Shown here: positions 44,402 through 55,295 of the stretch, piece after piece
Layout of the letters: each line of letters begins with the position of its first letter
Numbering within the stretch: position 1 is the first letter of the stretch
Position numbers and translations under genes: made by a program
Notes under the pieces: generated by a model
Told to the model about the DNA's origin: nothing
Database searches by the model: none
The model's input: the letters and a program-made list of their open reading frames with translations, nothing else
From: Chitinophaga niabensis
GTDB taxonomy: Bacteria; Bacteroidota; Bacteroidia; Chitinophagales; Chitinophagaceae
NCBI RefSeq assembly: GCF_900129465.1
Contig: NZ_FSRA01000001.1
Span: 496,001-560,000 of the forward strand
Length of the DNA stretch: 64,000 nucleotides
Direction of reading: 5' to 3'

Positions 44402-47400
44402 ATCTTTTTAGGCTGTCCTTCACCGGGTTACCCAGGCTATCCAGGTCCTCCCGCCTGATAGCCGCTGCTCTCCTTAAGCTATCCCCCAATAACCGCTTGG
44501 TCCTGCCCTGGAACAATTCCTTCAGCACATTATATTCCCTTACATAGGAAAGCCCCAAACCACTGCGTGTGCGGTTGTACAGGTAATAGGCGTCATAATC
44601 CGTTTTGCTGAACGCATTGATCCGTACCCTGCCATCCGGGGTAAGCAGGTATTCCATCCTGAAGTCTCCCGCAATGTTCTGGGAGGAAGCGGTAGTGGAA
44701 ACACGGCCCCAGTCATAATCCCCGCCTACATATAATTGAATACGGTTATTGTAGAAGTTTTTGGTGATCCCTGCGCTAACCAGGTTCCTGTCGAAAGTAT
44801 TGCTCACATTCGTATTGAAATTATAGGCGGTGTAGTTAACGTTAAATCCAATCCCCGCATTCTTCAGGAAGGTGCTGGAGAAGTTATTGAGGATAGCGGT
44901 AGCCTGCGCACTCAATGCCTGCCCCACGCTGTTCTTTCCGGTAATGGCAATATTGGCGCCTCCTCCATCCGGTGGCTGGAACTGGCCTGCTGCCAGCAGG
45001 AAGTAGATCTGGTATAAAGCCTGGTTCTGGTCCTGGTTGATCTCTTTCAGCCGGGAGGCAATGGCACTTTCATAAGCCAGGGAGCCTACATCCGGTAAGG
45101 TGATCTCATAGTTCACATTTGGTTGCAGCAGGGAGCCGCGGAGGAATAACAGGATGTCCACCCGTTCCGGCCTGTTCAGCTTGTCTTTCTCTCCGCTGGT
45201 GCTGGTACCGAATTGCGCTTCTGTTGAAAGGTTGTAGAGGCTCACCTTGGGCAATGAATATTTAGCTGTGATATTCAGTTTTGCTTCTGCAGGATCGCCA
45301 TTCCAGGTGATGGTACTGTTCTTGTCGATATCAAACTTCCAGTTGGCAAATCTTTCAAAAGAGAAATTGTAGATCCCTTTGTTGATGACGTAGTTACCAT
45401 ACATGGTGAAGTCGCCATCCAGGTTCACATTGATGGTGAGGTTACCGGTACCGTTGGCGGAGATCACGTCGTTGGTGGTAGCGTCCAGGATCACATCTAT
45501 TTCTGCATCCGGGTTCGCCGCTATGTCCATCTTCACATTCAGTTTGATGTCACTTTTCTTTTTTGGTTCTTCCTTAATCGTACCATATTGTTTGAAACGG
45601 ATGTAATCCCGTTTGCCGATATCCTTACTGTCTGAAATAGGCAGGTAAAAGTGTGTGCCACGCAGCGGGCGGGCCAGCACCCGCAGTTCCAGGTTGTTCA
45701 GGGGGCCGGTGAAATATACACGGCCCTGTGCCAGCACATCTCCGTAATACAGGTTGTTATCACCGGAGCCTGTGTTCAGGAACAGGAATTTGTCCGACTG
45801 TACATCGAACTCAAAATTCATATCGTAGAAGTTCTGGTGACTGATAAAGCCATTTACTTTCGCGGCGTTGTTGTATTTATCATACATCGTGAAAGGATGC
45901 ATTTCTATCAGGTTATCGTCCATGTTATGTACATGGAGTAAGGGGATCTTGTAATAAGTGCCCAGGTAGTTCACTTTCATTCCAATATTCTCCACCTTTA
46001 CAGAACCCCGGAAGGAAGGTTTGTCTGTGGTACCTGTTACCGATACTTTCCCGGTAGCCGTTCCGGAAAGGTTACTCACATAGGCGCCCAGGTATTTTTC
46101 CAGCAGGCTGATGGAGGCTTTGTTGAGGTCTGCCGTAGCATCCAGTACCCTGTTGGAGTCTGAAACGCCCACGCTGCCTTTTGCCTGGAAGCTGGCCAGC
46201 TCATTATCTGAGCTTACATCAAAGGTGACCAGGCCGGTTGGGTTATCGTAGCTGCCTTTGAGATTTACCAGGCCCAGGGAGTCATTATCTATCCGTAGCT
46301 GACTGGCTTTTATATCCCCGTTCACACCGAGCCTGTTGAAAGGATCATCCACATTGATAGTACCGTTGGCCAAACCTTCTATGCGGGTATCTGTAATGCC
46401 TGCCGGTATCACATCTGCCAGGTTCAGGTCTTTCAGGCTGATGATAAAGCGGGATTCATCCGGGTTGTGTTCGTTCGTTTGAATGGTGATGCTTTGTGCG
46501 TTGCGGGAAATGCGCAGGTTCTGTACGGTAAGGAAATGTGTACTCCAATACACTTCATTACCCGGCGTCATGCTCCATTGTTTACCGTTCACCGTGAAGC
46601 TGCTGTTCAGGAAATTCACTTTCACACCGTCGCCTACTGTTACTACCCTGGCATAGAATCCATCCAGGGAAGTAGTGTCTTCTGCTTTCAGGTCTATTTT
46701 TACATAAGAAGTATCCCTGCCGGAACTGGCCAGGATCAGGGGATTGGTAAAGATCGTACTGTCTTTATACAAGGCCTGCCCGATGCTGGTGCTTACATTG
46801 ATCTTATTAAAATCTCCGTTGGCTTTCAGGATCAGGTTGCGTACTCCGATATCCGTATAAGCTGCATAAGGGATGGCGGCATTTAAGGTCACCTGGCCGG
46901 AAAGGGTGTTCAGCGCACCGGAAACCTGTGTTCCGTCCAGCCCTTTGATCTCGTTGGTAAATGCCCTCAGCAGTTTATCCACTTCCCCGAATTCGAAGGA
47001 GAAGGTGAAATCCTGCCCTGCATTGGCCATAGGAGGGGACTTAAAAAAGCTGGGATAATATTTATTCAGGAATAATTTAAAGGCATTCGGCAACTCCATA
47101 AAACTATAGGCTCCCTGCACGTATCCATTGATCTCGTTTCCTTTGATCCGTAAGGTTTTGAGGTTGTTCTCTATATTGGTGATCACAGAGAGGGAGTCAA
47201 ATTCAACACGACTTTTATTCTTGAAAAGAGATACATCATAGAGCCGTGCAATCCCGTCGAAGTTATCGATATTGCTACCGGCAAAGTTGAGGTCTGCTTT
47301 AGCCTGCAGGGTGATGGAGTCTTCCGTGAGATGCAGGGCTTTGAGATCGCTGTTGCGTATTTCGGAATAGAAGTTGAAGATGGGGAGCCGGCTGTTAAAG

Positions 47401-49196
47401 TCGATGGTACCGGCAAAATCCATATCCAGGTTAGGATCATTTACGGTAAGGGAACCATTGAAGAATTTCCTGTTCATTTCACCGGCTGTTTTCAGGTTCT
47501 CATACTCATAGCCCCGGAGCCCTATCTTCTGGATCTCAGCGTCTACAGATGCCTTCAGCGTTTTAAGATTGAAGCCTTCTCCTTTCACCTTGGCTTTCAT
47601 CGTAACATTGGATACGATATCGTTATCCAGCAGAAGGCCTACATTGAAATTATCTGCGGTAAGGCTTCCCGAATAAATAGGGATATCCTTGCTTGTTTTG
47701 AAGTTCAGGTCAGAATTCAGGTTGCCCATATTGGTCTGGAACTTACCATAGGCTACAAAGTCGTTCACCAGTCCCAGGAAGGAACCCTGGAAAGCCAGAT
47801 GCGTGATCAGGTCTGTGCGGATGGTGTTAACGGTTTTGAGGATGGGGAGGAATTGCCGGAGGTCCTGCCCGCTGGTGGTTAGTTCCTGTGCGGAGAAGTC
47901 AATGAACGTTTCATCTATATAAGGCAGCCCCCGCATGTTTACATTCCCTTTGAAACGGGTGTTATTACCTCCTTTCACATCCAGGCTGTCTGCAGAAAGC
48001 CTGCTAACGGGTCCGTCTACACGGCCGCTAACGATCAGTTCCGTTTTCCAGGAGGAGAGGGGAGGTGCAAAAAAGGCAATATCGTCTGAAGATATGCGGG
48101 TATTGTGAAACCTGGCGCGCATGGTCACCGCATCCACATAATCACTCATGTCACTCAGGTCCTGATACTGCATGGTGTAATAATCCTGCAGGTGGCTGTT
48201 ATTGGTAACAAGGTCCAGCTTAGTGAATTCCATTTCCACCGGCGACATTTTAAAGCGGCTCTTCAGCTGTTTTACAGTAAACCCGCTGCGTTCTTTCGTG
48301 GAGAGCTTCAGGTCTGCATAGATGCTGTCTTTTACCAGCGTGCTGTTGGAAAGGGAGAGGTTTATTTCTCCAAACCGGATATGCGAAGGGTCGAATTCGC
48401 CGGGAGTGGAAGGGATGGTGTCCTGAAGGTTGTCTACGCCAAACAGGCCATCATTGATATTTAAAGATTTTACGATCAGTTTCCAGTTATCCGCATTCCA
48501 GCGGAGGGGTACGGGTTTGAGGGTATCTGCGGGTACGCGGGGTGTTTGTACCAGGCTGGGTCTTCTCTTCCGGAGCGGAGAGGCCGCATAGCTGCTGACA
48601 ATGAAAACAGGTTTATCCAGCAGGAGTTGATTGATCATTACATCGTGTGCGCGGAGGTCCAGGCGTTCCGCATCCAGGTAGATCCGGTTAGCGGACACCC
48701 GCATGTCTTCTCCTACCCATGCGTCTATAATATTAAAGCTTACCCTGCGGAGGTCTACCTTTTTGAGGTCCAGGGAAATACCGGATTTTTTAGTGGTTTT
48801 GGGTTGTGGGGAAGGGCTGCCGCCAAATTCATCTATAATGAACTGGTAGTTCCAGAGGGAGTCGTTCCTGGGGCGGATGAGGTTGATCTTTGCATTTTCC
48901 AGGCCCACGAATTTGAGGATGGGTTTTTCCTGGATGAAGAACCAGTCTGTGATCCGCACCTGGAGAGCGCCGGCATACAGCAGGGTGTCTTTGTGGTGAT
49001 CTTCTATATAAACCCCTTCCAGGCGCATGCTGTTAAACAGGCGGAAGTTCACATGATCTATCTCCACACGGGTCTGTAACTGTTTGGAAATCCGTTGTGT
49101 AACCTGCTGCACCAGCACGTTCTGTACCGCAGGAATATTAATGAGGATGCTGACCAATAACAATATACCCAGCAGGGTCAGCAGGGTAACGGTCAA
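44400..49196 (-). CDS. TamB-domain protein (translocation/assembly module)
   Basis: 1598 residues. An N-terminal membrane anchor (VTLLTLLGILLLVSILI) is followed by AsmA/TamB-like beta-rich sequence and a C-terminal DUF490/TamB domain (about 1150-1530; DVGSLAYESAIASRLKEIN, NVNYEITLPD). TamB-type proteins span the periplasm and move lipids or help insert outer-membrane proteins. The reading frame stays open upstream without an ATG. The TTG at 49196 is the best start because a perfect -7 box ends about 40 bp before it and the anchor begins right after. Confidence 0.88.
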   Translation of the reverse strand: MTVTLLTLLGILLLVSILINIPAVQNVLVQQVTQRISKQLQTRVEIDHVNFRLFNSMRLEGVYIEDHHKDTLLYAGALQVRITDWFFIQEKPILKFVGLENAKINLIRPRNDSLWNYQFIIDEFGGSPSPQPKTTKKSGISLDLKKVDLRRVSFNIIDAWVGEDMRVSANRIYLDAERLDLRAHDVMINQLLLDKPVFIVSSYAASPLRKRRPSLVQTPRVPADTLKPVPLRWNADNWKLIVKSLNINDGLFGVDNLQDTIPSTPGEFDPSHIRFGEINLSLSNSTLVKDSIYADLKLSTKERSGFTVKQLKSRFKMSPVEMEFTKLDLVTNNSHLQDYYTMQYQDLSDMSDYVDAVTMRARFHNTRISSDDIAFFAPPLSSWKTELIVSGRVDGPVSRLSADSLDVKGGNNTRFKGNVNMRGLPYIDETFIDFSAQELTTSGQDLRQFLPILKTVNTIRTDLITHLAFQGSFLGLVNDFVAYGKFQTNMGNLNSDLNFKTSKDIPIYSGSLTADNFNVGLLLDNDIVSNVTMKAKVKGEGFNLKTLKASVDAEIQKIGLRGYEYENLKTAGEMNRKFFNGSLTVNDPNLDMDFAGTIDFNSRLPIFNFYSEIRNSDLKALHLTEDSITLQAKADLNFAGSNIDNFDGIARLYDVSLFKNKSRVEFDSLSVITNIENNLKTLRIKGNEINGYVQGAYSFMELPNAFKLFLNKYYPSFFKSPPMANAGQDFTFSFEFGEVDKLLRAFTNEIKGLDGTQVSGALNTLSGQVTLNAAIPYAAYTDIGVRNLILKANGDFNKINVSTSIGQALYKDSTIFTNPLILASSGRDTSYVKIDLKAEDTTSLDGFYARVVTVGDGVKVNFLNSSFTVNGKQWSMTPGNEVYWSTHFLTVQNLRISRNAQSITIQTNEHNPDESRFIISLKDLNLADVIPAGITDTRIEGLANGTINVDDPFNRLGVNGDIKASQLRIDNDSLGLVNLKGSYDNPTGLVTFDVSSDNELASFQAKGSVGVSDSNRVLDATADLNKASISLLEKYLGAYVSNLSGTATGKVSVTGTTDKPSFRGSVKVENIGMKVNYLGTYYKIPLLHVHNMDDNLIEMHPFTMYDKYNNAAKVNGFISHQNFYDMNFEFDVQSDKFLFLNTGSGDNNLYYGDVLAQGRVYFTGPLNNLELRVLARPLRGTHFYLPISDSKDIGKRDYIRFKQYGTIKEEPKKKSDIKLNVKMDIAANPDAEIDVILDATTNDVISANGTGNLTINVNLDGDFTMYGNYVINKGIYNFSFERFANWKFDIDKNSTITWNGDPAEAKLNITAKYSLPKVSLYNLSTEAQFGTSTSGEKDKLNRPERVDILLFLRGSLLQPNVNYEITLPDVGSLAYESAIASRLKEINQDQNQALYQIYFLLAAGQFQPPDGGGANIAITGKNSVGQALSAQATAILNNFSSTFLKNAGIGFNVNYTAYNFNTNVSNTFDRNLVSAGITKNFYNNRIQLYVGGDYDWGRVSTTASSQNIAGDFRMEYLLTPDGRVRINAFSKTDYDAYYLYNRTRSGLGLSYVREYNVLKELFQGRTKRLLGDSLRRAAAIRREDLDSLGNPVKDSLKR

Positions 49197-49730
49197 TATT
49201 TTACGTGCTTTTCTCAGGAAACTCCGATTTATCCGACAAAAGTAGTCATTCGCAAAATGTCTGCCAATTGAATATCGCGCTTGAGAAGCGTTTTGCGTAG
49301 ATATACGGCTTACAGTGTAGCCAATACCGTGAGTATGGGGCCAGGTGTTACAGATCGCCCTTTTCCTGCTAAAGCCTTCTTATCTACGAAAAAATCGTGT
49401 CATTGTTGTGTCAGTTGAGAGCGCTGAATGTGGTGTAATATTAACGTTTGATGATATAATTCTGCCTGTTAATTGGGTTGAGTTAACATTTGATAATGTT
49501 AATATTATATAATGAATTGATTGCCAAATTAATGTAGGAGCGTTGTATGTAATTTAGCAGGATGTGTTTCAATTGTAATAGAAGTATCACTATTATCCCT
49601 TTCCTTTTTTAACAAAAATTTAAAGATTCTACCTTTCCCTTGAATAGTTTGTAAGAAAGCAGGATAAGCATTAAAAGTACGATAAGCATTTAATACTAGT
49701 AACCAACATTCATTCTATCAATTAAAATCT
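49197..49730. other. Gene-free region before SusC operon with operator-like repeats
   Basis: 534 bp of AT-rich DNA between divergent TamB and SusC genes. It holds the TamB -7 box at 49237, a direct repeat TTAACRTTTGAT at 49441 and 49483 (42 bp apart, four helical turns) and an inverted repeat TTAACAT/ATGTTAA at 49483-49502. These are candidate regulator sites for the SusC/D operon. No ORF stands out. Confidence 0.45.
49237..49244 (-). promoter_or_regulatory. -7 box (TACTTTTG) for TamB-like gene
   Basis: Perfect TAnnTTTG match on the minus strand, ending 40 bp before the TTG start. It argues that translation begins at or near that TTG. Confidence 0.5.
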
Positions 49731-52700
49731 ATGACCAAGAAGCTACTCTTTTTGTGGGTCATGCTATGCATTGCTATGTTCAATGCTGCAGCCCAAGGTC
49801 GCCAGGTTACCGGAACAGTGAAGGATAAAGACGGGGTGGCACTCCCCGGCGTATCTATTCGTGAGGCGGGAACCAGCAATGGCACCGCCTCCGGTTCGGA
49901 CGGCAAATTCTCTCTTACCTTGAAAGGAACTAATCCCAGCCTTGAACTGACTTACATGGGTTACACCAAAGCCACGCTGAAAGTGGATTCCCGCAATGAC
50001 TACACTATTGTTATGCAAACTGATGCGCAGCAGTTAAAGGATGTGGTGATCACGGGGTATGAATCGAAAAAGCGGAAAACGCTGACCACCGCCGTAACAA
50101 GGCTGGAGGCAGAGGAGATCCAGAATATCCCGGCGGCCAGTGTGGTGAACCTGTTACAGGGCCGTGTAGCTGGTTTGGCTGTGGTGAACAATTCCGGAGC
50201 GCCTGGTATTGGTGCGCCGGTGTTTATCAGGGGAAATGCCAGCGTAGCCAGCAGCTTCTCTGATAACCGTATTTACAGCGATCCGTTATTTGTGGTGGAT
50301 GGGATCATTATTCCTCCGGACAGGGCTTCTGCCAAAGGGTTCTCTGTAAATGCACTGGGTTCCGGTAACAGCCCTATCTCCTGGTTAAACCCCAGCGACA
50401 TTGAGTCCATCGACGTATTGAAGGATGCGGCGGCAGCAGCAGTATACGGATCGCGTGGTGCAAACGGCGTTATCATCATCAAAACAAAAACCGCCAAATC
50501 CGGTAAGCCAAAGGTAGACCTGAGAGCTTATACGGGTATTACATTTACGCCTTCTCTTTTCCCTATCCTGGGCGGTAAGGCAGAGAGCGATGCAAAAACG
50601 GATATATGGAACCGCTTTGCACCCTACGATGCAAGAATGAGTGGCATGCCTATCCAGATGACGGACAGCCTGAATCCGTATTTCAATAATTCTACTGATT
50701 GGCAGAGCCTCTATTTCAGGACCGGGCAGATCCAGAACTATGATGCAAGCATCCAGGCCGGTAACGAAATGGGTAACTACCGTATCGGCGCCGGTTATTA
50801 CAATGAAGACGGGATTGTACTGAACACGGGTTTCAAACGTTATACGGCCAACTTCACAGGCCGTTTGCTGCCGAATAAAAAAACAACCATCCTCATGCAA
50901 ACTTACCTGGGCCGCACAGACCGTTCCCGTGGTAACAGCAAGAACGGGCAGGGTATCAATGCACAGGGGATCTGGAGTATTCCTTCTTCTGTTTATGCGA
51001 TACCAGGTAAAAACCCCGCAGGAGGCAGCCTGCTGGATGCATTCTCCAAGAACCGCGATAAGAATTATACCAACAGCATCAATACCAGTCTTCAGCTGAT
51101 GTATGCCATCACACCGGAACTGATGTTCACTTCTACAGGTTCACTCAGTTATGCAAATGATAAACGTAATTATTTCTATGCTGCGGTAGCAAACAATGGT
51201 TCTGCGGATGCAGGTGAATACAATGCTATCAATAACAGTTATACTTTCACTAACCAGTTATCCTATAGCCACACTACGAAAAATAATGACCACAACTTCG
51301 GTGCCTTCCTGGTGCAGGAGTTCAATAAGAATACCCTGGAAGTAACGCAGATAGATGCAAAGAAAGGCCCGCTGGACCCTATTCAGATCGTTCAGGGATA
51401 TAGCCCCAGGAATACGGTCACCAAAACAGGATATGGTGCTAATGCTACATCTTCCGTACTTGGTAAAGTGAACTACGGGTTCCGTGAAAAATACCTGGTG
51501 GATGCATCGTTACGTGCGGATGGTTCTTCCAAGCTGGCGAGCAATAACAGGTGGGGATATTTCCCAACTTTATCTGCAGCATGGCGTATTGCAGAAGAGC
51601 CGTTTGTGAAGAATAACCTGCCATGGTTGAATGAAGCCAAAGTACGTTTAAGCTGGGGTAAAAATGCCAATCAATATGTAGAGAATTTCGCCAGCGTAAA
51701 TGCTTTAACTGGCGCTGCCGGTGGTTTTGATGAGCCCTCTGATCTCTATGTAAGTACTTATGGCGGTACGCCTGTTGCGGTGCAGAACTTTGCACAGATG
51801 CAGAATAAGGACCTGAGATGGGAGTATTCTGACCAAACGAACCTTGGTATTGAACTCAGCACATTTAAAGGTCGTATAAGCCTGATCGCAGATCTGTACC
51901 AACGTTATACGGAAGGGGGTACCTACGATGAGCAGCTGCCTACCAGCGCAGGTTACAGCATTATTAAAAAGAATGGTATTGATGTACTGAACAAGGGTTT
52001 TGAAATGACCCTCAGCGTGGACGTACTGGGCAAAAATAAACTGGGCCTTGGCTGGACCACCCGTTTCATGCTGGCTAAGAATGTGAACAAAGTAGCCAAG
52101 CTGCCTAACAACAACCGCCCTTTCTTTGTGGATAACGTTACCATGGTGAAAGTGGGCAGCGCTCCATACGGTTATGTGTTTATGGTGAGTGACGGGGTAT
52201 GGCAGAGCGATGCAGAAGTACCCGTTGATCCTTTCACCGGTAAGAAATTATTCTTCGATTATGGTTACCTGCCATACCGCGCAGGTTCTCCCAGGTTCCT
52301 GGACCTGAACGGAGATTACAAGATCAATGACCTGAATGGTGATGGTGCGCGCGAAGTGAACGACCGTTTATGGGTGGGCGATCCAACACCGAAGATCGAA
52401 GGTGGATGGGTGAACACGCTTACATGGAAAGGCCTCACGCTGGATATGATGTTCAATTTCAAATTAGGAGTGAAAGTAGTGAACTCTGCTATGCAGCGTT
52501 ACTGGAATTCTGTGAAAGTAACCGGCAGTGGCGGCCAGTTCCCGAACTATACCAAACAGGAATATTTTAACGGGGATTCCCAGGACTGGGGTGGTATTCC
52601 TCCCACCGGATACTATGACATCTATGGTTTTGCTCCCGGAGACCGCGGAGGTGTGGATGCCCGCTTCCCCACACTGGATTACTGGACGGGTTCCATTCAA

Positions 52701-52979
52701 ACATTCTGGAATATCTATGATTACAAAAGCGCATTCGTTGAAGATGCTTCTTTCATGCGTCTGAAAAACCTGATGCTGAGCTATAACCTTCCTATGCCGC
52801 TGATCAAACGTTTTGGCCTGGAGCGTATGATGGTGTATGGAAACGTAGAGAACGTATTTATCCTCACCAAATATTCCGGCCGCGATCCGGAAGCGATAGA
52901 GTTCCCTTCCGGTTACGACAGGGGAAGGAACTATCCGCTGTCCCGCAAAATGACACTCGGCCTGAATGTTACTTTTTAA
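49731..52979 (+). CDS. SusC/RagA-family TonB-linked outer-membrane transporter
   Basis: 1082 residues. Signal peptide 1-22, carboxypeptidase-regulatory-like domain about 24-100 (GTVKDKDGVALPGVSI), plug about 110-240 (TTAVTRLEAEEIQNIPAASV, SDIESIDVLKDAAAAAVYGS), then a 22-strand-type barrel ending LGLNVTF. SusC proteins import oligosaccharides or peptides with a SusD lid. The operon continues with SusD 19 bp later. No STN domain is present, so direct anti-sigma signalling is unlikely. Confidence 0.94.
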   Translation: MTKKLLFLWVMLCIAMFNAAAQGRQVTGTVKDKDGVALPGVSIREAGTSNGTASGSDGKFSLTLKGTNPSLELTYMGYTKATLKVDSRNDYTIVMQTDAQQLKDVVITGYESKKRKTLTTAVTRLEAEEIQNIPAASVVNLLQGRVAGLAVVNNSGAPGIGAPVFIRGNASVASSFSDNRIYSDPLFVVDGIIIPPDRASAKGFSVNALGSGNSPISWLNPSDIESIDVLKDAAAAAVYGSRGANGVIIIKTKTAKSGKPKVDLRAYTGITFTPSLFPILGGKAESDAKTDIWNRFAPYDARMSGMPIQMTDSLNPYFNNSTDWQSLYFRTGQIQNYDASIQAGNEMGNYRIGAGYYNEDGIVLNTGFKRYTANFTGRLLPNKKTTILMQTYLGRTDRSRGNSKNGQGINAQGIWSIPSSVYAIPGKNPAGGSLLDAFSKNRDKNYTNSINTSLQLMYAITPELMFTSTGSLSYANDKRNYFYAAVANNGSADAGEYNAINNSYTFTNQLSYSHTTKNNDHNFGAFLVQEFNKNTLEVTQIDAKKGPLDPIQIVQGYSPRNTVTKTGYGANATSSVLGKVNYGFREKYLVDASLRADGSSKLASNNRWGYFPTLSAAWRIAEEPFVKNNLPWLNEAKVRLSWGKNANQYVENFASVNALTGAAGGFDEPSDLYVSTYGGTPVAVQNFAQMQNKDLRWEYSDQTNLGIELSTFKGRISLIADLYQRYTEGGTYDEQLPTSAGYSIIKKNGIDVLNKGFEMTLSVDVLGKNKLGLGWTTRFMLAKNVNKVAKLPNNNRPFFVDNVTMVKVGSAPYGYVFMVSDGVWQSDAEVPVDPFTGKKLFFDYGYLPYRAGSPRFLDLNGDYKINDLNGDGAREVNDRLWVGDPTPKIEGGWVNTLTWKGLTLDMMFNFKLGVKVVNSAMQRYWNSVKVTGSGGQFPNYTKQEYFNGDSQDWGGIPPTGYYDIYGFAPGDRGGVDARFPTLDYWTGSIQTFWNIYDYKSAFVEDASFMRLKNLMLSYNLPMPLIKRFGLERMMVYGNVENVFILTKYSGRDPEAIEFPSGYDRGRNYPLSRKMTLGLNVTF

Positions 52980-52998
52980 TCCATTTTAAAGTTATTGT

Positions 52999-54591
52999 AT
53001 GAAAAGAGGAATATATTATGTGATGCTTGGTCTGGTGATGTTCACTGCGGTGGCCTGCAACAAGCAACTGGACATTTCCCCGATCGATCAGATCCCCGAT
53101 CAGAATTTCTGGTCTACAGAAAAGGAGCTGGACGGTGCAGTAGCGGGAGGATATGCCATATTACGCAGAACACTGGCAGAGAGCCCCAAGAATAGTAATG
53201 ATGCCAACGGTTACCATAACCGCTTTTATATGTACGGAGACCGCAGAGGACTGCTCTTCCGTTCTTATGCAAAAGACCAGATCAGAGACCTTACAGATGG
53301 GGCATTAAAAACCAACAAGCTTCGTACAGAATGGGGAACTACCCGGCAATGGGATGATATCCTTTTTAACTGGGCACCCTTTTACCAGGTGATAGAACAA
53401 TGTAATACTGTTATTGAAAATGCAGGCCGTGTACCGGATAATGAGTTCTTTGGAGATCGCAGCCGGCAGAGTTATGTAGCAGAAGCCCGTTTCCTGCGTG
53501 CATTCACTTATTTCTACATGGTAAGGGTATGGGGCAATGTACCGCTGGTTACCAAATCAAAAACCGCGGATAAACTGGGAAGAACAGATTATAATGCCGT
53601 GCTGGATTTTGTGGAAACAGAACTCACTGCTGTAGAAAGCATGCTGCCTGCCAACTATAATATCGCCGGCAAAAAATCTATCCGCGCCACACAAGGTACT
53701 GTGCAGGCAACGCTGGCGCATGTATATGCATGGCGCCAGAAATACATAGAGGCGATAGCTGCTTCCACCAAAGTGATCAACGGCGGTGTATACAGGTTAC
53801 TTACAGGTGCACAGCGCGGAGAAGCTGCGGCTTCCAGGTTTATGATGGAATACCAGCAGATCTGGAAAGGAAAAACAGACGAAGGTATTTTTGAAATAGA
53901 TTTTGATGCAGCAACCGGAGAAATAGGCGTGAATGGTTCATTAGCGAACCTCACCATGTTTGGACCAAAGGCCGCCAACCGCAACGAACCACTGTGGGCA
54001 CTTAACTTTTTAAAGATCGGCGATTCTACCAATGCAAAAGGCACCCGTACTTCGCAGTTAGCTACACCTAAACAATTCTTTCCTGATACTACATCAGACC
54101 TCCGCTATGTTGCGCAGTTTGATACATTGAACAGCCCTACCAACCCGGCTCTCACGATGTTCACCAAATATCAGTGGGTGGTGGACCCCACCAGGAACCT
54201 GTATGATGCGAACATTGTGATCTTCCGCATGGCAGATATCATACTGCTGAGAGCAGAAGCGAATGCTGCATTGAAAAATTACCTGCCTGCCCGCCAGGAC
54301 CTGAACACGATCCGTACACGTGCATGGACCAAACCATTCACTGGGGCCGATGATCAGCTTCCGATGGAAATCTTTAAAGAACGTACGCGTGAATTACTGG
54401 GTGAAGGACATTACTTCTACGACCTGGTGAGAACGCGGTTACTGATAGATCCGGATTATGTGAAAGTTCCGCTTCGTCCTGATGTATTGCCGGCAGATTT
54501 CAATGATGGCGCCTGGACCTGGCCTGTTTCCAACAAGGCTTTTGTAGATAACCCGAATATGGAGCAAATGCGTTACTGGCAGCGTTATTAA
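52999..54591 (+). CDS. SusD/RagB-family nutrient-binding lipoprotein
   Basis: 530 residues. Lipoprotein signal MKRGIYYVMLGLVMFTAVAC (Cys20). The SusD fold follows: LDISPIDQIPDQNFWSTEKE, VAEARFLRAFTYFYMVRVWG (TPR region), ADIILLRAEANA, and the C-terminal DLVRTRLL to PNMEQMRYWQRY. It forms the outer-membrane lid on the SusC partner. The cargo is unknown, as no glycoside hydrolase or peptidase follows. Confidence 0.93.
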   Translation: MKRGIYYVMLGLVMFTAVACNKQLDISPIDQIPDQNFWSTEKELDGAVAGGYAILRRTLAESPKNSNDANGYHNRFYMYGDRRGLLFRSYAKDQIRDLTDGALKTNKLRTEWGTTRQWDDILFNWAPFYQVIEQCNTVIENAGRVPDNEFFGDRSRQSYVAEARFLRAFTYFYMVRVWGNVPLVTKSKTADKLGRTDYNAVLDFVETELTAVESMLPANYNIAGKKSIRATQGTVQATLAHVYAWRQKYIEAIAASTKVINGGVYRLLTGAQRGEAAASRFMMEYQQIWKGKTDEGIFEIDFDAATGEIGVNGSLANLTMFGPKAANRNEPLWALNFLKIGDSTNAKGTRTSQLATPKQFFPDTTSDLRYVAQFDTLNSPTNPALTMFTKYQWVVDPTRNLYDANIVIFRMADIILLRAEANAALKNYLPARQDLNTIRTRAWTKPFTGADDQLPMEIFKERTRELLGEGHYFYDLVRTRLLIDPDYVKVPLRPDVLPADFNDGAWTWPVSNKAFVDNPNMEQMRYWQRY

Positions 54592-54609
54592 TCTTTAAAA
54601 AAAATCAAG

Positions 54610-55278
54610 ATGAAACAATTCAGATATATTCTTTCGTTTGCTATCATACTGGCGTTTGCTACAGCCTGTCAGAAAGAGCATTTCACAGATGGGGGCGTTC
54701 GCACGGGCAAGCTCAATATGAACGTGTATGATTTCCTGAAATCCAGGCCTTTTGAGTTTGATACCATTGTATGGATATTGGATAAAACGGGCCTTGCTGA
54801 TGCGGTAAAACAAAATAACGTTACCTTTTTTGCACCTCGTGATCTCAGTGTAGTGAACTATCTCAAAAGGATAGGAGGTGCAAAGCTGGATACGGTGAAT
54901 GTAGATACGCTGCGTAAAGCCATGAGCAAATACATATTTCCCGGAAGGAAAGTATGGAGAGACAGCATTCCGCTGGAAAAGAGCCCGGAAGGCGGTATGC
55001 TGATCACCAGCCTGAATGGTTACCAGATGTACCTGGATACCTGGAGAGATGCCTATAACGGTATTCCCAACGCCGGCCCGATCTTTATCCGCATCTGGGA
55101 CCCGCATGGTTTTACCGCCAATCCTATCCGCCGGTTTGATCCTATTTCAAAATGGCCGGAGCTGCAGAATAAATATAATCCCTGGGTGAATTCCGGCATC
55201 ATCACCAGTAACCTGGAAGCTACCAACGGAGTAGTACATGCTGTAGCAGGTACCCATACGTTCAATTTCCCTTATTAA
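54610..55278 (+). CDS. Fasciclin-domain lipoprotein of SusC/D operon
   Basis: 222 residues. Lipoprotein signal ending ATAC (Cys20). A single fasciclin domain follows, with KNNVTFFAPRDLSV-like text (QNNVTFFAPRDLSVVNYL) near 75-92 and a closing VVHAVAGTHTFNF. Fasciclin domains mediate adhesion or binding. It sits 18 bp after SusD, so it is likely a surface subunit of this uptake system. Confidence 0.85.
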   Translation: MKQFRYILSFAIILAFATACQKEHFTDGGVRTGKLNMNVYDFLKSRPFEFDTIVWILDKTGLADAVKQNNVTFFAPRDLSVVNYLKRIGGAKLDTVNVDTLRKAMSKYIFPGRKVWRDSIPLEKSPEGGMLITSLNGYQMYLDTWRDAYNGIPNAGPIFIRIWDPHGFTANPIRRFDPISKWPELQNKYNPWVNSGIITSNLEATNGVVHAVAGTHTFNFPY

Positions 55279-55295
55279 GTTTTAAAACAGAACTC

